Of a DNA stretch of 64,000 nt, positions 52,071 to 64,000 are shown piece by piece. Source of the DNA: Acytostelium subglobosum LB1 (lineage: Eukaryota > Evosea > Eumycetozoa > Acytosteliales > Acytosteliaceae); assembly GCF_000787575.1 (NCBI RefSeq), contig NW_012236529.1, positions 806,001 to 870,000 of the forward strand, given 5' to 3'. Under the pieces are notes generated by a model that made no database searches, was not told where the DNA came from, and saw only the letters and a list, made by a program, of their open reading frames with translations. Within the stretch, counting starts at the first letter, position 1. Each line of letters begins with the position of its first letter. Both the position numbers and the translations under genes were made by a program.

Positions 52071-54173
52071 TTATTGTTTAAGATTGATTGATCTTTTGTC
52101 ATCATCGATATGATTGAATATCCAACTGGAATTGCTCCATTTATGCCTCCAAAGGTCAAAATGATATTTGTAAATATGTTTGATCAATTCCATATTATCA
52201 TTATACACGGCTACTTCTAGGATTAAGGGTATCCCCTTTAGGGGCTTCAGATAATCAAACACCTCTACACTACTTCTTCCAATGATTGTATCGAGTAATG
52301 AAGGATAATGAGTCTGGTCCTTCATATGATCAAAGTCGTACAGAAGTTTGATCACATCAAGGTAGTGTCTGGATCGACCATGTTGGACAAAGAATATCAA
52401 TGCATGTGAATATCCTCCCTTACCATGATGAATGATTGATCTGAGAAAGTCCAATAATAAAGTACGACTGCCATGTTCTGGATGTTGGACAATATACAAT
52501 GAGAAGATAATAATGTTCAACTCTTCGAACATTCTATCAATGAGATATTGTCCGGAATTGGGGGACAATGGTTGGAAGAATGATGGCTTGACCTGGAGCA
52601 CATAATCAATATGATGAGCTTCCAACAACAACAACCGATGTCTAAATTGACAGATTTCAAAGATCTTGTTGTCATCGGACATCATAAACTTCAACTGCTG
52701 GTCGTTAAGCACACAGGGATTGATCGTGATCGTATTCAATCTCTGAACAACATTCTTGGAGTTTAGATACTTGATCACCTCCAAACTGTTTGATACGTCA
52801 TCCGCTTCGAGGAATGAGTTGTATATATCACCATTAAAGAAATCCATTCTAAATTCAGGGACATCGCTCTCTTCCAAAACTTCATGTGCCACAATGATCT
52901 GATAGATGTTGCCATGTCTGATGATCTGCTTGATCAAATTCGACACATGATTGCTGTTGCATCCACGGCCTGATCTTTCAATGATGTATGGTATGAGCAT
53001 GCAGTCTCCAGTGAGTACATATTGAGGTATCAAGTACTTGATGATCACTTCACGTGATTTCATCTCGCCGTAGAACCTGCGTTCGCCAAGCTTCAAAAAC
53101 ACCATCCTTTGTTCATCTCCAATGCAGTCTCCAACTTGAGATGAATGAGTTGTTGTTGTTGCCAAACTACTATACTGTGACAGTATTGAAAAAGCTTTCG
53201 ACTTGGACGACTCTAGATGTTTGAGTGATCGCTCTTCCAAAGTCACACCGTCGTCACTTGGTTCCTGTCTAAACATCATCTCAATATGTGCCAGTTGTTC
53301 AGCTGGTGGCGCATTCGGCAGCAACTCATCTTCGTTAATTGCTCGATCGTAGTGGCTTGGCTTGTAGAGCTGGCCATCATTGAACAACAGTTGTTCAATC
53401 AGTTGTCGATCGCCCGTGGATATTATAGTGCCAGAGTGATTATATGCACCATCTTTGATCATATTGATAAGTGCTGGAGGGAAGTTATTCTTGATATCCA
53501 TAATGTATTGAATCGATGATGCTGATGAGTAGAAGTGATCCATGCCATTGTAAGTGATTATACTCAATAGCTTTGACATCTTAATTTTGTTAAAGCGAAT
53601 AGAGTGATAGATGAACTTGAGCACGGTGAACGGTGCACTCCTGACTGTGACTGCATCAGCCAGAAACCAAGGGTTTCGTTTAAAGACCACTGGAGATGTT
53701 TGATGCCAGAGAACCAAGACAGCGAGCATGTTGTTGGCTTGGACCGCACACCTGAGCAAGTCTGGGTGTGTGAAGAATCGTTGATACTTGAGATAGACAT
53801 CCATGAATGTCTCTTTGTCAACATCACCATGATTGAACATGATCAATGGAGTGGAGTGTGTGAAGTTGATGTATAGGTTGCGTTTGATTTGATCACGCAA
53901 CAGACCATGATGTCGGTATTTGAACATGGACCCTGCATCAGTCCAGTGATGGTACTTGTAGCGAAAGCAATGCTTAGGTATTGGTTCTGGGTGATCGGGG
54001 TTGTATCTACCATGTATGGCAATCTCATTGATCCTATGTTGTAATGTCCTCCTGTTTATATCACTCCATGACAATGAGTCGATGATAGTTCTGACGAGTA
54101 ATCGATTGATGAGCACATGGATGATCACTCCACGATCATTGTTATACATCTTTGTTGTCATTGTTGTTTCCAT
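52071..54173 (-). CDS. Dictyostelid ankyrin-like repeat family protein (member 3)
   Basis: Single exon, 700 residues. The N-terminal 150 residues are almost identical to the next upstream gene: SRTLQHRI-type text (RRTLQHRINEI), KHCFRYKYHHWTDAGSMF, RHHGLLRDQIKRNLYINF, DVDKETFMDVYLKYQRFF. Helical pairs of ankyrin type follow, including ANNMLAVLVLWHQ, HIDYVLQVKPSFF and IIGRSSVEVFDYLKPL. No catalytic or membrane motif. Its end lies 155 bp before the start of member 2. High similarity with member 4 indicates a fairly recent duplication or gene conversion. Confidence 0.85.
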   Translation of the reverse strand: METTMTTKMYNNDRGVIIHVLINRLLVRTIIDSLSWSDINRRTLQHRINEIAIHGRYNPDHPEPIPKHCFRYKYHHWTDAGSMFKYRHHGLLRDQIKRNLYINFTHSTPLIMFNHGDVDKETFMDVYLKYQRFFTHPDLLRCAVQANNMLAVLVLWHQTSPVVFKRNPWFLADAVTVRSAPFTVLKFIYHSIRFNKIKMSKLLSIITYNGMDHFYSSASSIQYIMDIKNNFPPALINMIKDGAYNHSGTIISTGDRQLIEQLLFNDGQLYKPSHYDRAINEDELLPNAPPAEQLAHIEMMFRQEPSDDGVTLEERSLKHLESSKSKAFSILSQYSSLATTTTHSSQVGDCIGDEQRMVFLKLGERRFYGEMKSREVIIKYLIPQYVLTGDCMLIPYIIERSGRGCNSNHVSNLIKQIIRHGNIYQIIVAHEVLEESDVPEFRMDFFNGDIYNSFLEADDVSNSLEVIKYLNSKNVVQRLNTITINPCVLNDQQLKFMMSDDNKIFEICQFRHRLLLLEAHHIDYVLQVKPSFFQPLSPNSGQYLIDRMFEELNIIIFSLYIVQHPEHGSRTLLLDFLRSIIHHGKGGYSHALIFFVQHGRSRHYLDVIKLLYDFDHMKDQTHYPSLLDTIIGRSSVEVFDYLKPLKGIPLILEVAVYNDNMELIKHIYKYHFDLWRHKWSNSSWIFNHIDDDKRSINLKQ

Positions 54174-54356
54174 TCTGAATGTAATGCAATGTCATAGATT
54201 GATTGAAGTGTATGATTGAATGATTTCGAGCATGAAGTCCAAATGAGGGAGAGAAAGAATACTTCAAGTACTATTTCAAATACTAAATATTATAGGCAGC
54301 GATAGATCGAATGATCAATCAAACAAGCACTTATTATATTATCTCTTTACATCAGC

Positions 54357-56544
54357 TTATCTAAAGAATTTGCTACAGGTGAATGAAACTGTTTCATTCT
54401 TGCCACACTCCATGTTGAACCAATCATCCAAAGTGGTTGACTCAATCATATCCATGGATGCCTTTTCATTGGCACTGTCCTTGTCCTTGTTAAACCTCAA
54501 CATGTGAATGTGATGTTTGTAAATATGTTTGATCAGGACCTGAATGGCCACGGCTACTTCCAATATGTAGTGTATATCTTGGTTTTGGGGCTTCAGGTAA
54601 TCAAACACGTCCACACTACTTCTTCCAATGATTGAACTGGGTCCATCTATTATCTCATACTCTTTTCTTAATGATGATGATTGTCTTAGCATNCTCGAAC
54701 AGAAGTTTGATCACCTCAATGTAGTGTCTGGATCGACCATTTTGGACAAAGAATATAAGTACCAAGAATAAATTTCTTCTGCCTACTGAATGATGAATGA
54801 TCGATTTGAGAAAGTCCAACATTTGAGCACGATGATCATAACATTGATGTGGCCATTGATGTTGAAAAAAGTACAATGAGTAGACTATTATGTTCAACTG
54901 ATGGTAGTATCCACATCCATAGTAGTCGCTGTGGGTCGCTGGTTGGAAGAATGATGGGTTGACCTGGAGCACATAGTCGATGTGATGCATTTCCATCAAT
55001 ACCAATCTAAGGCTCAATGCATCAGTTGGAAATATCTTGTTCTCATTTGACATCAGGAACTCCAGCTGCTGGATGTGAAGTACAATGTTGGGTTTGGCCA
55101 TGGTGAAACTCTGAACGACTTTGTTTTCGTTTAGATACTTGATCACATCCAAACTGTTTGATAAGTCATCGGCTTCGAGGAATGAGTTGTACATGTCTCC
55201 CTGGAGACAACCCATTCTGAATCTAGGATCATCAATAACCTTGTCGAGAATGCTTATGTTGTTCAACACTTCAAGTGCCACGATTATCTGATTGAGGTTG
55301 CCATGTCTGATGATCTGTTGGATCAAATCCGATATATCATCTTTGTCGCATCCATGACCTGGCTGTTCAATGATGAATGGTATGAGCATGCAGTCTCCAG
55401 TGAGTACGTACTGGTGTGTCAAGTACTTGATGATCACTGCATGTGATTTGATATGGACTTTTGAATGTGAGTGTTCGAACTCCCATTTGATGTTGCCAAG
55501 CTTCACAAACACCATCCTCTGTTCATCTCCCATGCAGTCATTAACCCGAGCTGAATGAGTTGGTGCCAAACTCTTGTACTTCAATATTGAATGTGCTGTC
55601 GACTTGGAAGACTCAAGATGTTTGAGTGATCGTTCATGCCAAGTCCTGTCGTCATTTGGTACGGGCATAAACATCATCTCAATATGTGCCAGTTGGTTAG
55701 CTGGCGACGCATTTGGAAGCAACTCAACTACACCCCGTAATCGTGGGTGACCTCTAGTGGTTGATGCCCGACTATGTTCGATCAGCAGTTGATCAATTAG
55801 TTGTTGATCACATGTGGATATTATACACTGAGAGAATGAGTATGCTTCCTCCTTGACCAGATTGATTAGTGCTGGAGGGAAGTGGTTGGCATCCAAAACG
55901 TATCGAATGGTTGATGCTGATGAGTAGAAGTGATGCATGTACTTGGATTTGACAGTATCCAAGAACCTGCCCAACATCTGATCATTGCTCGAGTCCAAGA
56001 GGAAGCCGAGCACAATGAATGATCCACTCTGGACCGCATCGATCAGTAACGAAAAGTTTCGATCCATGATCACTGGAGATGTTTGATGCCAGAGCACCAA
56101 GACAGCGAGCTTGTTGTTGGCTTGGACAGCATACCTGAGTAACGCAACATCTGTGAAGTATCGTTGATACTTGAGATAGACATCCATGAAAGTCTCTTTG
56201 TCAACATCACCATGATTGAACATGATCAATGGAGTGGAGTGTGTGAAGTTGATGTATAGGTTGCGTTTGATTCGATCACGCAACAGACCATGATGTCGAT
56301 ATTTGAACATGGACTCTGCATCAGTCCAGTGATGGTACTTGTAGCGAAAGCAATGTTTAGGTATTGGTTCGTCATTGTGGCTGTTTCTGCCATATTTGGC
56401 GAGCTCATTGATCCTATGTTGTAATGTCCTCCTGTTTACAACACGCCATGACAATGAGTCGATGATCGTTCTGATGAGAAATCGATTGATGAGCACACGG
56501 AAGATCACTCCACGATCATAGTAATATATAGTTGGTGTTGTCAT
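54357..56544 (-). CDS. Dictyostelid ankyrin-like repeat family protein (member 4), frame broken at an ambiguous base
   Basis: About 728 codons from the ATG at 56544. The frame is open to near 54693, where a single N stands; after it the homologous reading continues in another frame to 54357 (IIGRSSVDVFDYLKP is found there, as in member 3). Dropping the N as a surplus base would restore continuity, so this is more likely a consensus error than a real frameshift. N-terminal text is RRTLQHRINELAKYG, KHCFRYKYHHWTDAESMF, RHHGLLRDRIKRNLYINF. The last 50 residues after IKHIYKHHIH differ from member 3. Ankyrin-like repeats throughout; function unknown. Confidence 0.8.
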
Positions 56545-56812
56545 TGAGTTTCATTCTGAAAGAATGTAACGATATGAAAGGTGATTGTATCTTGAGATCA
56601 TTTAGGACCTTTGAAAGGTCCTGATTGGTAGAGTTGGGCGCCAACTTTGATTCCCGAATGCGGGAACCGAAACTAGTTGAAATTTCATTCAGATTTCAAA
56701 CTTTCCCAACCTTCGACTTGTCGCTGTTCGTCGTTTATTATTATCACTTTACATTTAAGAGAGAATAGATAATATATATACAGGTATAGATAGTTAGAGA
56801 TAGATATATAGA

Positions 56813-57703
56813 ATGAGTGACGACTTTAACAACTTGAGAAACTTTGTTCTTGGTCATGGAGACAATGATCCCTCACAACTGAAGGCGCCCGAAGGTCAAG
56901 TGCGTCTGGAGATCACTCACTCAGTACTGTCAGACGATGTGCTCGGAGCAAACAACTGGAAGAACTTCCAACTTGATCAAACTGTTCAACAACTAAAGGA
57001 GAAGGTAATCCATTCGCTCATTCAATCGCATTCAATGGCTGAACTAACTCCAATGTTCGCTAACATATTCACATAGCTGCATCGATTCGTTGGTACAGAG
57101 ACAAAGTATATGACACTACAGGTTAGAGAGGCTGATAAGATGACTGTTAGAATCAATCAGTTGGACGATGACAACAAACTGCTGTCTAATGTAGAGGGTC
57201 TCACATCTGGACTCAATATACATATTATAGACAGTGATCCAAACAACTATATTGCACAACTTCAAGACACTTCAAGTATCGAACGTGCTCAAATGTCAGA
57301 TGCAGAGTACAGTCAACGTGATGGTACCTATCGCAAATGGAAACAGGATCAAGCTGCCGCTGCATCTGCTGCCGCCACTCAATCTTCAACGCCTGCACCT
57401 ACTACCACTACAACTGCTGCTGTCGTCGACGAGTTTGCCAACGAACCAACAGATATCAAGGTTGGCGATAGATGTTTGATTATATCAGATGACCTTGGTC
57501 GCATTGGAAGCGTGGCGTACATTGGCAAAGTGGAGGGAGCTGCCAGTGGCTACTGGATCGGCATCAGCCTGGACCTGCCTCAAGGCAAGAACAACGGAAC
57601 ACTGAAAGGCGTGCGATACTTTGACTGTCAAGGTGACAAGTACGGATGTTTCGTTCGTGCCAAGCACCTGAAAGTAGGGGACTATCCCGAAGAGGAGATA
57701 TAA
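56813..57703 (+). CDS. tbcb: Tubulin-folding cofactor B, two exons
   Basis: Exons 56813-57004 and 57077-57703 join in frame to 272 residues. Residues about 28-112 form the ubiquitin-like domain (VRLEITHSVL, LDQTVQQLKEKLHRFVGT, MTLQVREAD). A charged helix with ERAQMSDAEYSQRDGTYRKW follows, then an Ala/Thr linker and a CAP-Gly domain (KVGDRCLIISDDLGRIGSVA, GYWIGISLDLPQGKNNGTLK, KYGCFVRAKHLKVGD). The protein ends in EEI, the acidic C-terminal tail that cofactor B uses. It receives alpha-tubulin after the CCT chaperonin and works with cofactors C, D and E to assemble or take apart tubulin dimers. The order UBL then CAP-Gly is diagnostic. Confidence 0.95.
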
Positions 57704-58340
57704 AGTGTCTGTGCCTCCGTTGTCGGAAGTATAACTACAATAGTGGAGTGAGTGAGTGTTGCCCAATATCTAGATATCTGATGATCACTGACTTTGATGT
57801 ACGAGAAAGGTGGGAAGGTGGTATGATAGAGAGTGTTGATGAATGGGATGCTCATAAGGTCATGTCCCTACCCTCCCTCCTTCTGATGGTTTGGGATAGT
57901 AGTAGCCCCGAGAGATACATGCCCCCTCCTACACCAACACACCACACCCACACACCAATCATCGGGCATCGCATTCAATCAACACACTCGATATTATTAA
58001 ATTATTGATTTAACGACTCGTTTTTTTTTGGGGTTGTTTGGTATCAAACCACTGAAACATCTGACCAAAATCAGTATGTCAGTCAGGTCACTCTTTGTCA
58101 GATGTGTACTCGCTCACTCATCTTGTTTGGTTTATTTATATCTCTCACTTCTCTCTATCTCTTTCTCACTCCATTCATTCATTCATTCATTCATCCATTA
58201 ATTATAAGTACAACCATCACTTATAATTGTAAGTTGTAATCAATCATTCCATCAAACAACAAACTAACTAACTAACTAACTAACTATCTATCAATCAATC
58301 AAACGAATAATCAAGATATATTATCATCATCAACAACAAA
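57704..58340. other. Intergenic region
   Basis: 637 bp between two plus-strand genes. The end holds simple repeats: ATTC units (about 58173-58200), AACT units (about 58262-58286) and CAATCAATC just before the next start; these are probably 5' UTR. An oligo-T run (about 58021-58029) is a possible initiator-like element of the kind seen in dictyostelid promoters. A 120-codon frame at 57646-58008 overlaps the tbcb end in another frame and is not believed. Confidence 0.45.
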
Positions 58341-61300
58341 ATGGAGAAGTTATTAAAGAAGATTTATGAGTGTAATAGTAAGGATGTAATACAGATGTAT
58401 CATTCTAGACAGTTGTTGCAATCGATTATCAATGTTATTGAAGCAGCCTATAAATTGGACAGTGCCAAGTTGACCAAAGAGGTATCAACATGTCTAAAGA
58501 ATCAATTACAAACAATACCAACGGCCACTGTATCCCCACCAAGTCCAAGAGTCAACAATCAACCAACTACAACAACTACAACAACGGCAGTAACATACAA
58601 TCTTAGCAATCACTTTGCCTACATTGTATTCTTGTTCACATTGTTGGACGAGGTAACAAAGCAGACGACTGAAGACGTATCCTCATTGTGTTGCCTGGTA
58701 CAGAGTCACTTTATAAAGTACTCTGGAGAGAAGAGTGATCATATCGACGAGATAACATCTATTATTGCCAATATTATAGTCAGTCTGAACGCAAAGAGTG
58801 TGCGAGGACTGCCACAGACACTGCTGGTCTCTGTTCTGGCATTGCAGCAGAGTCAGTACAATGACAACAGGACCATCCAGCGCTTTGCCATCAAGCTGAC
58901 GACTGCAGTTCTGCAGCCAAAGTACATTGTCAGTCTGCCGGCCGACTTTATGCACGACCAGATGTCCATCCTCTTCACAGGTTTGAAGTCTTCAAACTCA
59001 ACCATCCGCTCACACTCAATCTCCTGTCTTGAGACCATCCTCTCGGTCAACAAGCAGTGGCTGGAACTCATGTACAACGCCATTCTCCAGCTTCCCGATC
59101 AAAATGAGCGACTCAAACTGTTCTTCCGATTCCAGCGACTTTTCTTTGAGCAGCTCACCGTGGCCAGCAAGCCATCGACTTCATCGACTCCAGCACCATT
59201 CAACTTACTGGCCAAGCCTCATCTGGCACAGGTATTGTTCCACAGTCTGTTGGAGAATGATAATGTGCCTCGCAAACAGTCGCTGCATCTCTTGAAGACA
59301 TTGATCGCGCTGCCCAGCTCAGCCTGGCAGCAGTACCTTCCATTCAACCCCAAGCAATGGTCACTGTACATATCACTCTATGAAGCATTCAACGAGACCA
59401 AGTCACATCTGTTCAAGCCAGTTTGGTCGCAGCTGCAACTTCTGTTCACATCGTCTTGCAATGAGCAGCAACCATTCGCACGAGCATCCATCACCGATCA
59501 CACCAAGTCAGCCTTCTGGCTGACCATCCTTCTGCGCCGAGGATTCGGCCACGTCAATCCAAACATCCGTCGTCGCGTCATCATGGACGTGCTGACCACA
59601 CCCACACTGGGCCTGTCCGAGGCCATGGCCAACGCCAGCTCCTCCGCCGCCTTTGATCAAGTCTTGGCGCCACTCTTTAGGTCCATCGATTCACCAGACT
59701 TTTGCATCAACGCCGCTCTTTGGGCGGCACAACAGCAGCAACAACAATCAACGCCATCACCATCAATGACTCGCAAGCTCGAACTATTTGATTGTCTGTC
59801 CAGCTTCCTTGCCACTGTCATGGCTGCAATGAAGGAGGCTCAGGTGGTCAGTTTCTATGAACGATTGATCACATTCTTCAACAGGGAGTTGCGCGACACT
59901 CACTGCGTTGTCATGCTTCTCGAGGAGATCACACAGATATCCGATGGCATCGAGGTCAATGGCACGATCATGGAGCAGCTGCGATCCATGCTCGACTCAC
60001 ATCCAATCACGAACGCACCAGCCAACATTCATTTGTACAGGAAGGTGCTGTACCTGCTCACCAACATGGAGAAGCCGGCCACATTCACCGCTGGCTTTAG
60101 ACAGGTGACTGCGCGACTCTTGGCTCTTCTCCCCAAGCACCTGGCCGACAGTGAACACGACAGAATCGACAAGTGGCTGCACAAGGGTGGATCTGGAAGT
60201 TGGATGATGGAGTACCTGAGCAGCAACCTTGGAAATGGTGCATCTGGCGACGCCACGCAGGACATCGAGCTGCACCAGGCAATGTCGCGACTGTTGAGAT
60301 ACTTGACATCAGACGACAAGACAAAGTTCCTCGCACAGGTACTGAGCGGAGGCACTGCCGCCTACACTGTAGACACTCTCCTGCTTGTGAAGTGCATCAT
60401 TCACGAGAACGCCAACTCTTTCAACATCACCGATCTGTTCACCAAGCTCACGCCCTTCATCTACGAGCTAGTTAAGCAATTCCTAACCGACCAGGATACA
60501 CTCAAGAATCAGCCACAGCAACAACAACAAGCGATACAGCCAACCTACGAGCAGATGGAGAAGGTGGTCGAGTTCATATCACTCAACAAGACATCATTCA
60601 TTGAGTTGGCACAGTACTGCCAACAATGTCTACTTAATCACGCAGGCGCCAACTACAACTCTCAACAGACAACATTGATGTTCCTCATCTGGCATCTATG
60701 CCACAGCTCTGCGATCTTTGGACAGGAGTCACGCGAGTTCCTGGTACAGCTCCTTCAGCTGCGGCCCAAGCGCGATGCCTACTCAGTGAAGCAGATGCCT
60801 CTGTCCATCGAGTACAGATGGCAGTGTATCCTCGACCTGATGACCCTGTCGATCGTGGGCGATGGTGTTGGCATTGACGATCGTGACGATCGTGACGAGA
60901 ATGAAGAGATCGACACCATCTGCCAGCTAGTGTTTGAGTGCGTCTTGGACACTCTGGACAACGCCACATCTCATTCGCTCTCACCACTGTTTGACTCGCT
61001 GCTTCTGTCCATTGTAGGTCGTTATGTACGCTTAACACCTACCGAAGCGGCACAGGTGCACACGTTCAACCTTCCTCTTTTGAACCAGCCCGAGATGATG
61101 TCCAGACTGTTCCAGACTGCCTACCGCGCATTCTCCGACTGCTCCAAGAAGACCATGCCAGTGATTGCCTCATTCATCAACCTCCTCTTCCACCCCTTGT
61201 TCTTCCACTGTGATAGCACGATCCCCTTGGTCAAGGAGTACCTACGTAAGACACTCAAGGAGTGGGGCGAGTCAGTTCGCATTAGCTGTGGCCTGCTCAG

Positions 61301-63385
61301 CCATTGCTGCGGGGTGTGGTCCAGCCACCTCGAGACACTCGACACATTCCTCGCCGAGATCATTGATCTCTGCCTCCTGTCCAACGAGGACCTGGAGCAG
61401 ATGGAGCAGCACGATCAACAGCAGGCTGTTGGACAGTTGGCGACAAGCATTGATGACATCCATCAATTCAAGATGGCGAGCAACCATGGATACATCGTAC
61501 GTTGGTTCGTCAGTCAGCTGAACAGCCGCTCGACCACACCCGGCGACGAGGTTCTCTCAGTCCAGTTTGTCCGCAAGCTGATGCTGTCTCTTTTGGAGCT
61601 TAGCATGGATGGCGAGCTGAGTCAGCGCGAGTACTCACAACAGAGTCGCACAAACAAGGTCAAGTGCAAGCTTTGGCGCACACTCTGCGCGCTTACACAC
61701 GTCGACAAGGCGTTTGAGTTGGGCGCCGACCGCGCCGAGTCTTTAGCACACCTCGGTGTGGTAACCGAGATGATGTGGAAGATTCTCGAGATCAAGAACC
61801 ACTCCAACGTACGCTACCTCATTCAATTGTTCATTGTCAACATCCTAATCAGGACGGGATCGGAGCAGTCCATGACTCAGCTGTTGGTAGACAAGCTCAT
61901 GTGTCCAAACTACGACTATCAGATCGCTGCGTCCATCATCATAATCTCTGCCTCCTACCTCTACCACCTGATCAACAAGGCAACGGCAAGCAGCATCCAG
62001 CTGCCCAACCGTAGTACCGACCGCACTACCCCTCTCCTGCCCCAAGTTCACTCACTCTTCCGCGCCATCATCCCATGGTGCACAGACCATCACCATGCAG
62101 TGAGGACTTGCTCACAACTGGCAATTCATTCAATCATCTCAAGGAGTAAGTAACCATCTTATGTGAGTGAGTGAGAGCATGGCCTGGAGCGCATATACTA
62201 ACTATATGATTGATGAATGTACAGAGTACCAAGTGTTGGGCGAGTTGAACAATGATCCACTGTTGAAGCAGTTCTATCATTACATGGACACAAACACTCA
62301 GTTGAAGAAGGTGCGTGAGAGACAGTCATTATTTGTTCAGAATGATGAGCCGTTGAAGAACTCATTGCCAGCAAACATATATGTGATGTCCAAAGAGGAC
62401 ACTGCTGCAATGGTTGACAATGACGATGAAGATGGAGCACAGGCTGCCAGAGATGGTGACGATGCCGATGGAGATGACGACATGCAACAAGGTCTGGCAT
62501 TGGATGAATCAGTCATTCCAATGTCTCTGCTTGACGTGTCCAAACGCCTGATCAAGGACTTCCAATCACAGTTCCAGGCAAAACAAGCGGCCAACCCGTC
62601 AGCGTCATCAACTGTTGTCTCAGACGCGGCCAACAGTGACCCATCACTTCTAGACTTCCAAAAGAGAATCGTACCATGGGAGCAGATAGCTCAGTTGGAG
62701 GCGTTGCTGGACACGACCAGCGGTAACAGCGCAGGACATTCAAACACAGGCTCTGGCAACAGCTCCACAAACAGAGCACCACGCCAGGAGATGATTGTGG
62801 TCGGCACATTCATCGAGAACACGCCAAACATCGCAGGACTGATCAGGACCAGTGAGATATTCAATGTGACCGAGGTAGCCATTCCCAACATCAAGTTGTT
62901 GCAGGACCCTCAGTTCCAGAGAGTGAGTGTGGCCGCTGACAAATGGGTGCCAATCAGCGAGGTCAATCGCGCCAACTTGGCCGCCTACATCAAGGCCAAG
63001 AAAGAGCAAGGCTACGTCATACTAGGTGTGGAGCAGACCAGCCAAAGCAAGAACCTGGCAACATTCGTCTTCCCCAAGAAGTGTCTTCTCTTGCTTGGAC
63101 AAGAGCAGAATGGTATCCCCGCCGAGTTCCTAGACCTGGTTGAATATGTATGTATTGATTCGTTGATTGATGGCACTTGATGATCTGATCCATCGCTAAC
63201 ATGTTGTTCACACAACCATCCAGTGCATTGAGATCCCGCAGTATGGTGTGACGCGATCATTGAACGTACATGTCAGTGCATCAATTGTAATTTGGGAGTA
63301 TTCGCAACAGCAACATGCATCTGTCAAGGCCCTGTCCCCTCCTCCTTCCGCAGCTACCGTTACCGTGTCGTCCAAACAGAAGTAA
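58341..63385 (+). CDS. tarbp1: tRNA (guanosine-2'-O-)methyltransferase, TARBP1/Trm3 type, three exons
   Basis: Exons 58341-62145, 62225-63147 and 63224-63385 join in frame to 1629 residues, close to human TARBP1 (about 1620). The first 1270 residues are a long helical HEAT-like solenoid. The C-terminal SpoU/TrmH catalytic domain has its three motifs: [18 protein letters not shown] (motif 1, with the N and R), [19 protein letters not shown] (motif 2) and, rebuilt by the last splice, [20 protein letters not shown] (motif 3). The family methylates the ribose of G18 in tRNAs using S-adenosylmethionine with a knotted fold. A polyQ tract and an acidic insert (DDADGDDD) are unusual local additions. 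All catalytic motif residues are present, so activity is expected. Confidence 0.92.
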
Positions 63386-64000
63386 ACACACCATTGGATG
63401 GACGATCCACGTTGCAACTCACTAAACACCACGACATCATCACCATTGTCTCCGCTTCTCGTTGCCAACAACCTATCTTACCCACCTGCCCACTGCACTC
63501 GTCATGTGCGAAGACGGATACTTTGCAAACCTTGCACCAAAACTCAAGATATATATTTTTTATGATCAGGAGACAATCTTTGCGGGTTGATATTATTTTT
63601 TCGTCCGATCGATCATCCATCCCACGAAGCCCACCCATCACATCATACCCCACTACAGGACAAAACAAAGGTCTATTCAATGAATACTATGGCCACCATG
63701 ACCTTGAGGGCGCATTCTTCTTTAGAAGCACACGTTTACATTGCTTTTACGCTTTTTCACCTTCAAAAGGACAAGGCGGATAGTGTTTATGCAACGACCT
63801 ACATACCTGTAGAGGGTACCCATGGCCATTGACCTCGGCAACTTGCAAGTTTGAACGTGTTGGGCGTAGACATTTGCATTTGCAATGGAAACAAAAAAGG
63901 ATACCAAAACAAGGTCAAAAGGATTGAAGTAAATCTTGTTTGTTTTTGATGTCTGGCCTAGTTCGTCATATGATATGTGTGTTTGTGAGTAGGTGATTGA
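63386..64000. other. Region after the tRNA methyltransferase gene
   Basis: 615 bp to the window end. Several short overlapping frames on both strands (up to 163 codons, partly overlapping the last exon) have no recognisable motifs and are treated as chance. It may hold the 3' UTR and part of the next promoter. Confidence 0.4.

Noticed and set aside
63292-63783. 163-codon frame near the window end
   Set aside because: Overlaps the last exon of the tRNA methyltransferase gene in another frame; no motifs.
1-64000. CRISPR arrays, operons and bacterial-type signals
   Set aside because: The window is eukaryotic with spliced genes; repeats are simple-sequence, not spaced direct repeats.

Overview
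This window is nuclear DNA of a social amoeba (Dictyostelia). The signs are short spliceosomal introns with GTATGT/GTAAGT donors, AT-rich spacers full of TCAATCAATC-type runs, polyQ/polyN tracts inside genes, a DIRS-type tyrosine-recombinase retrotransposon, and families expanded in dictyostelids (F-box-like/LRR-like and degenerate ankyrin-like proteins). Coding regions are clearly more GC-rich than those of Dictyostelium discoideum, so a GC-richer lineage (for example Acytostelium-like) is a candidate. That placement is inference only.

Layout. 1-5.1 kb (minus strand): the start of a C2-domain/coiled-coil protein cut by the window edge, the proteasome deubiquitinase Rpn11, and a family-16 methyltransferase. 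5.1-12 kb: a C2-TPR-PH-PH protein with a possible CaaX end, ribosomal protein S5, and the first ankyrin-like family member. 12-25 kb: a small Cys-rich protein, the giant lipid-transfer protein VPS13 (3146 aa), an F-box-like protein and a compact F-box protein that ends in a ubiquitin/SUMO-like domain. 27-32 kb: a divergent phosphatidylinositol-phosphate-kinase-like protein convergent with a TPR-SET-MYND protein. 32-36 kb: two small uncertain genes and a tandem pair of F-box-like paralogues. 36-42 kb: formiminotransferase-cyclodeaminase, a GPI-anchored IPT/TIG surface protein and a small membrane protein. 42-46.2 kb: a DIRS-type element bounded by a 182-bp near-perfect direct repeat. 46.5-50 kb: a WD40/solenoid protein matching TWD40-1 (TTRAY) of the TSET/TPLATE membrane-trafficking complex. 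50-56.5 kb: three tandem ankyrin-like paralogues on the minus strand. 56.8-63.4 kb: tubulin cofactor B and a TARBP1/Trm3-type tRNA 2'-O-ribose methyltransferase.

There is no operon logic. These are single eukaryotic genes, most of them housekeeping (proteasome, ribosome, tRNA modification, tubulin folding, histidine/folate catabolism, membrane contact and trafficking), mixed with lineage-specific families. Neighbouring genes often converge with only about 60 bp between stop codons. Exon structures given here were built by hand from donor/acceptor sites and checked for reading-frame continuity; they need transcript support. The most notable items are the F-box/ubiquitin-like fusion, the PIPK-like protein lacking key catalytic motifs, the retained TSET subunit, the ankyrin-like family cluster, the direct repeat around the DIRS element, a conserved small gene with an in-frame UGA, nested palindromes upstream of duplicated genes, and a strong CTAAC branch-point signal in most introns.
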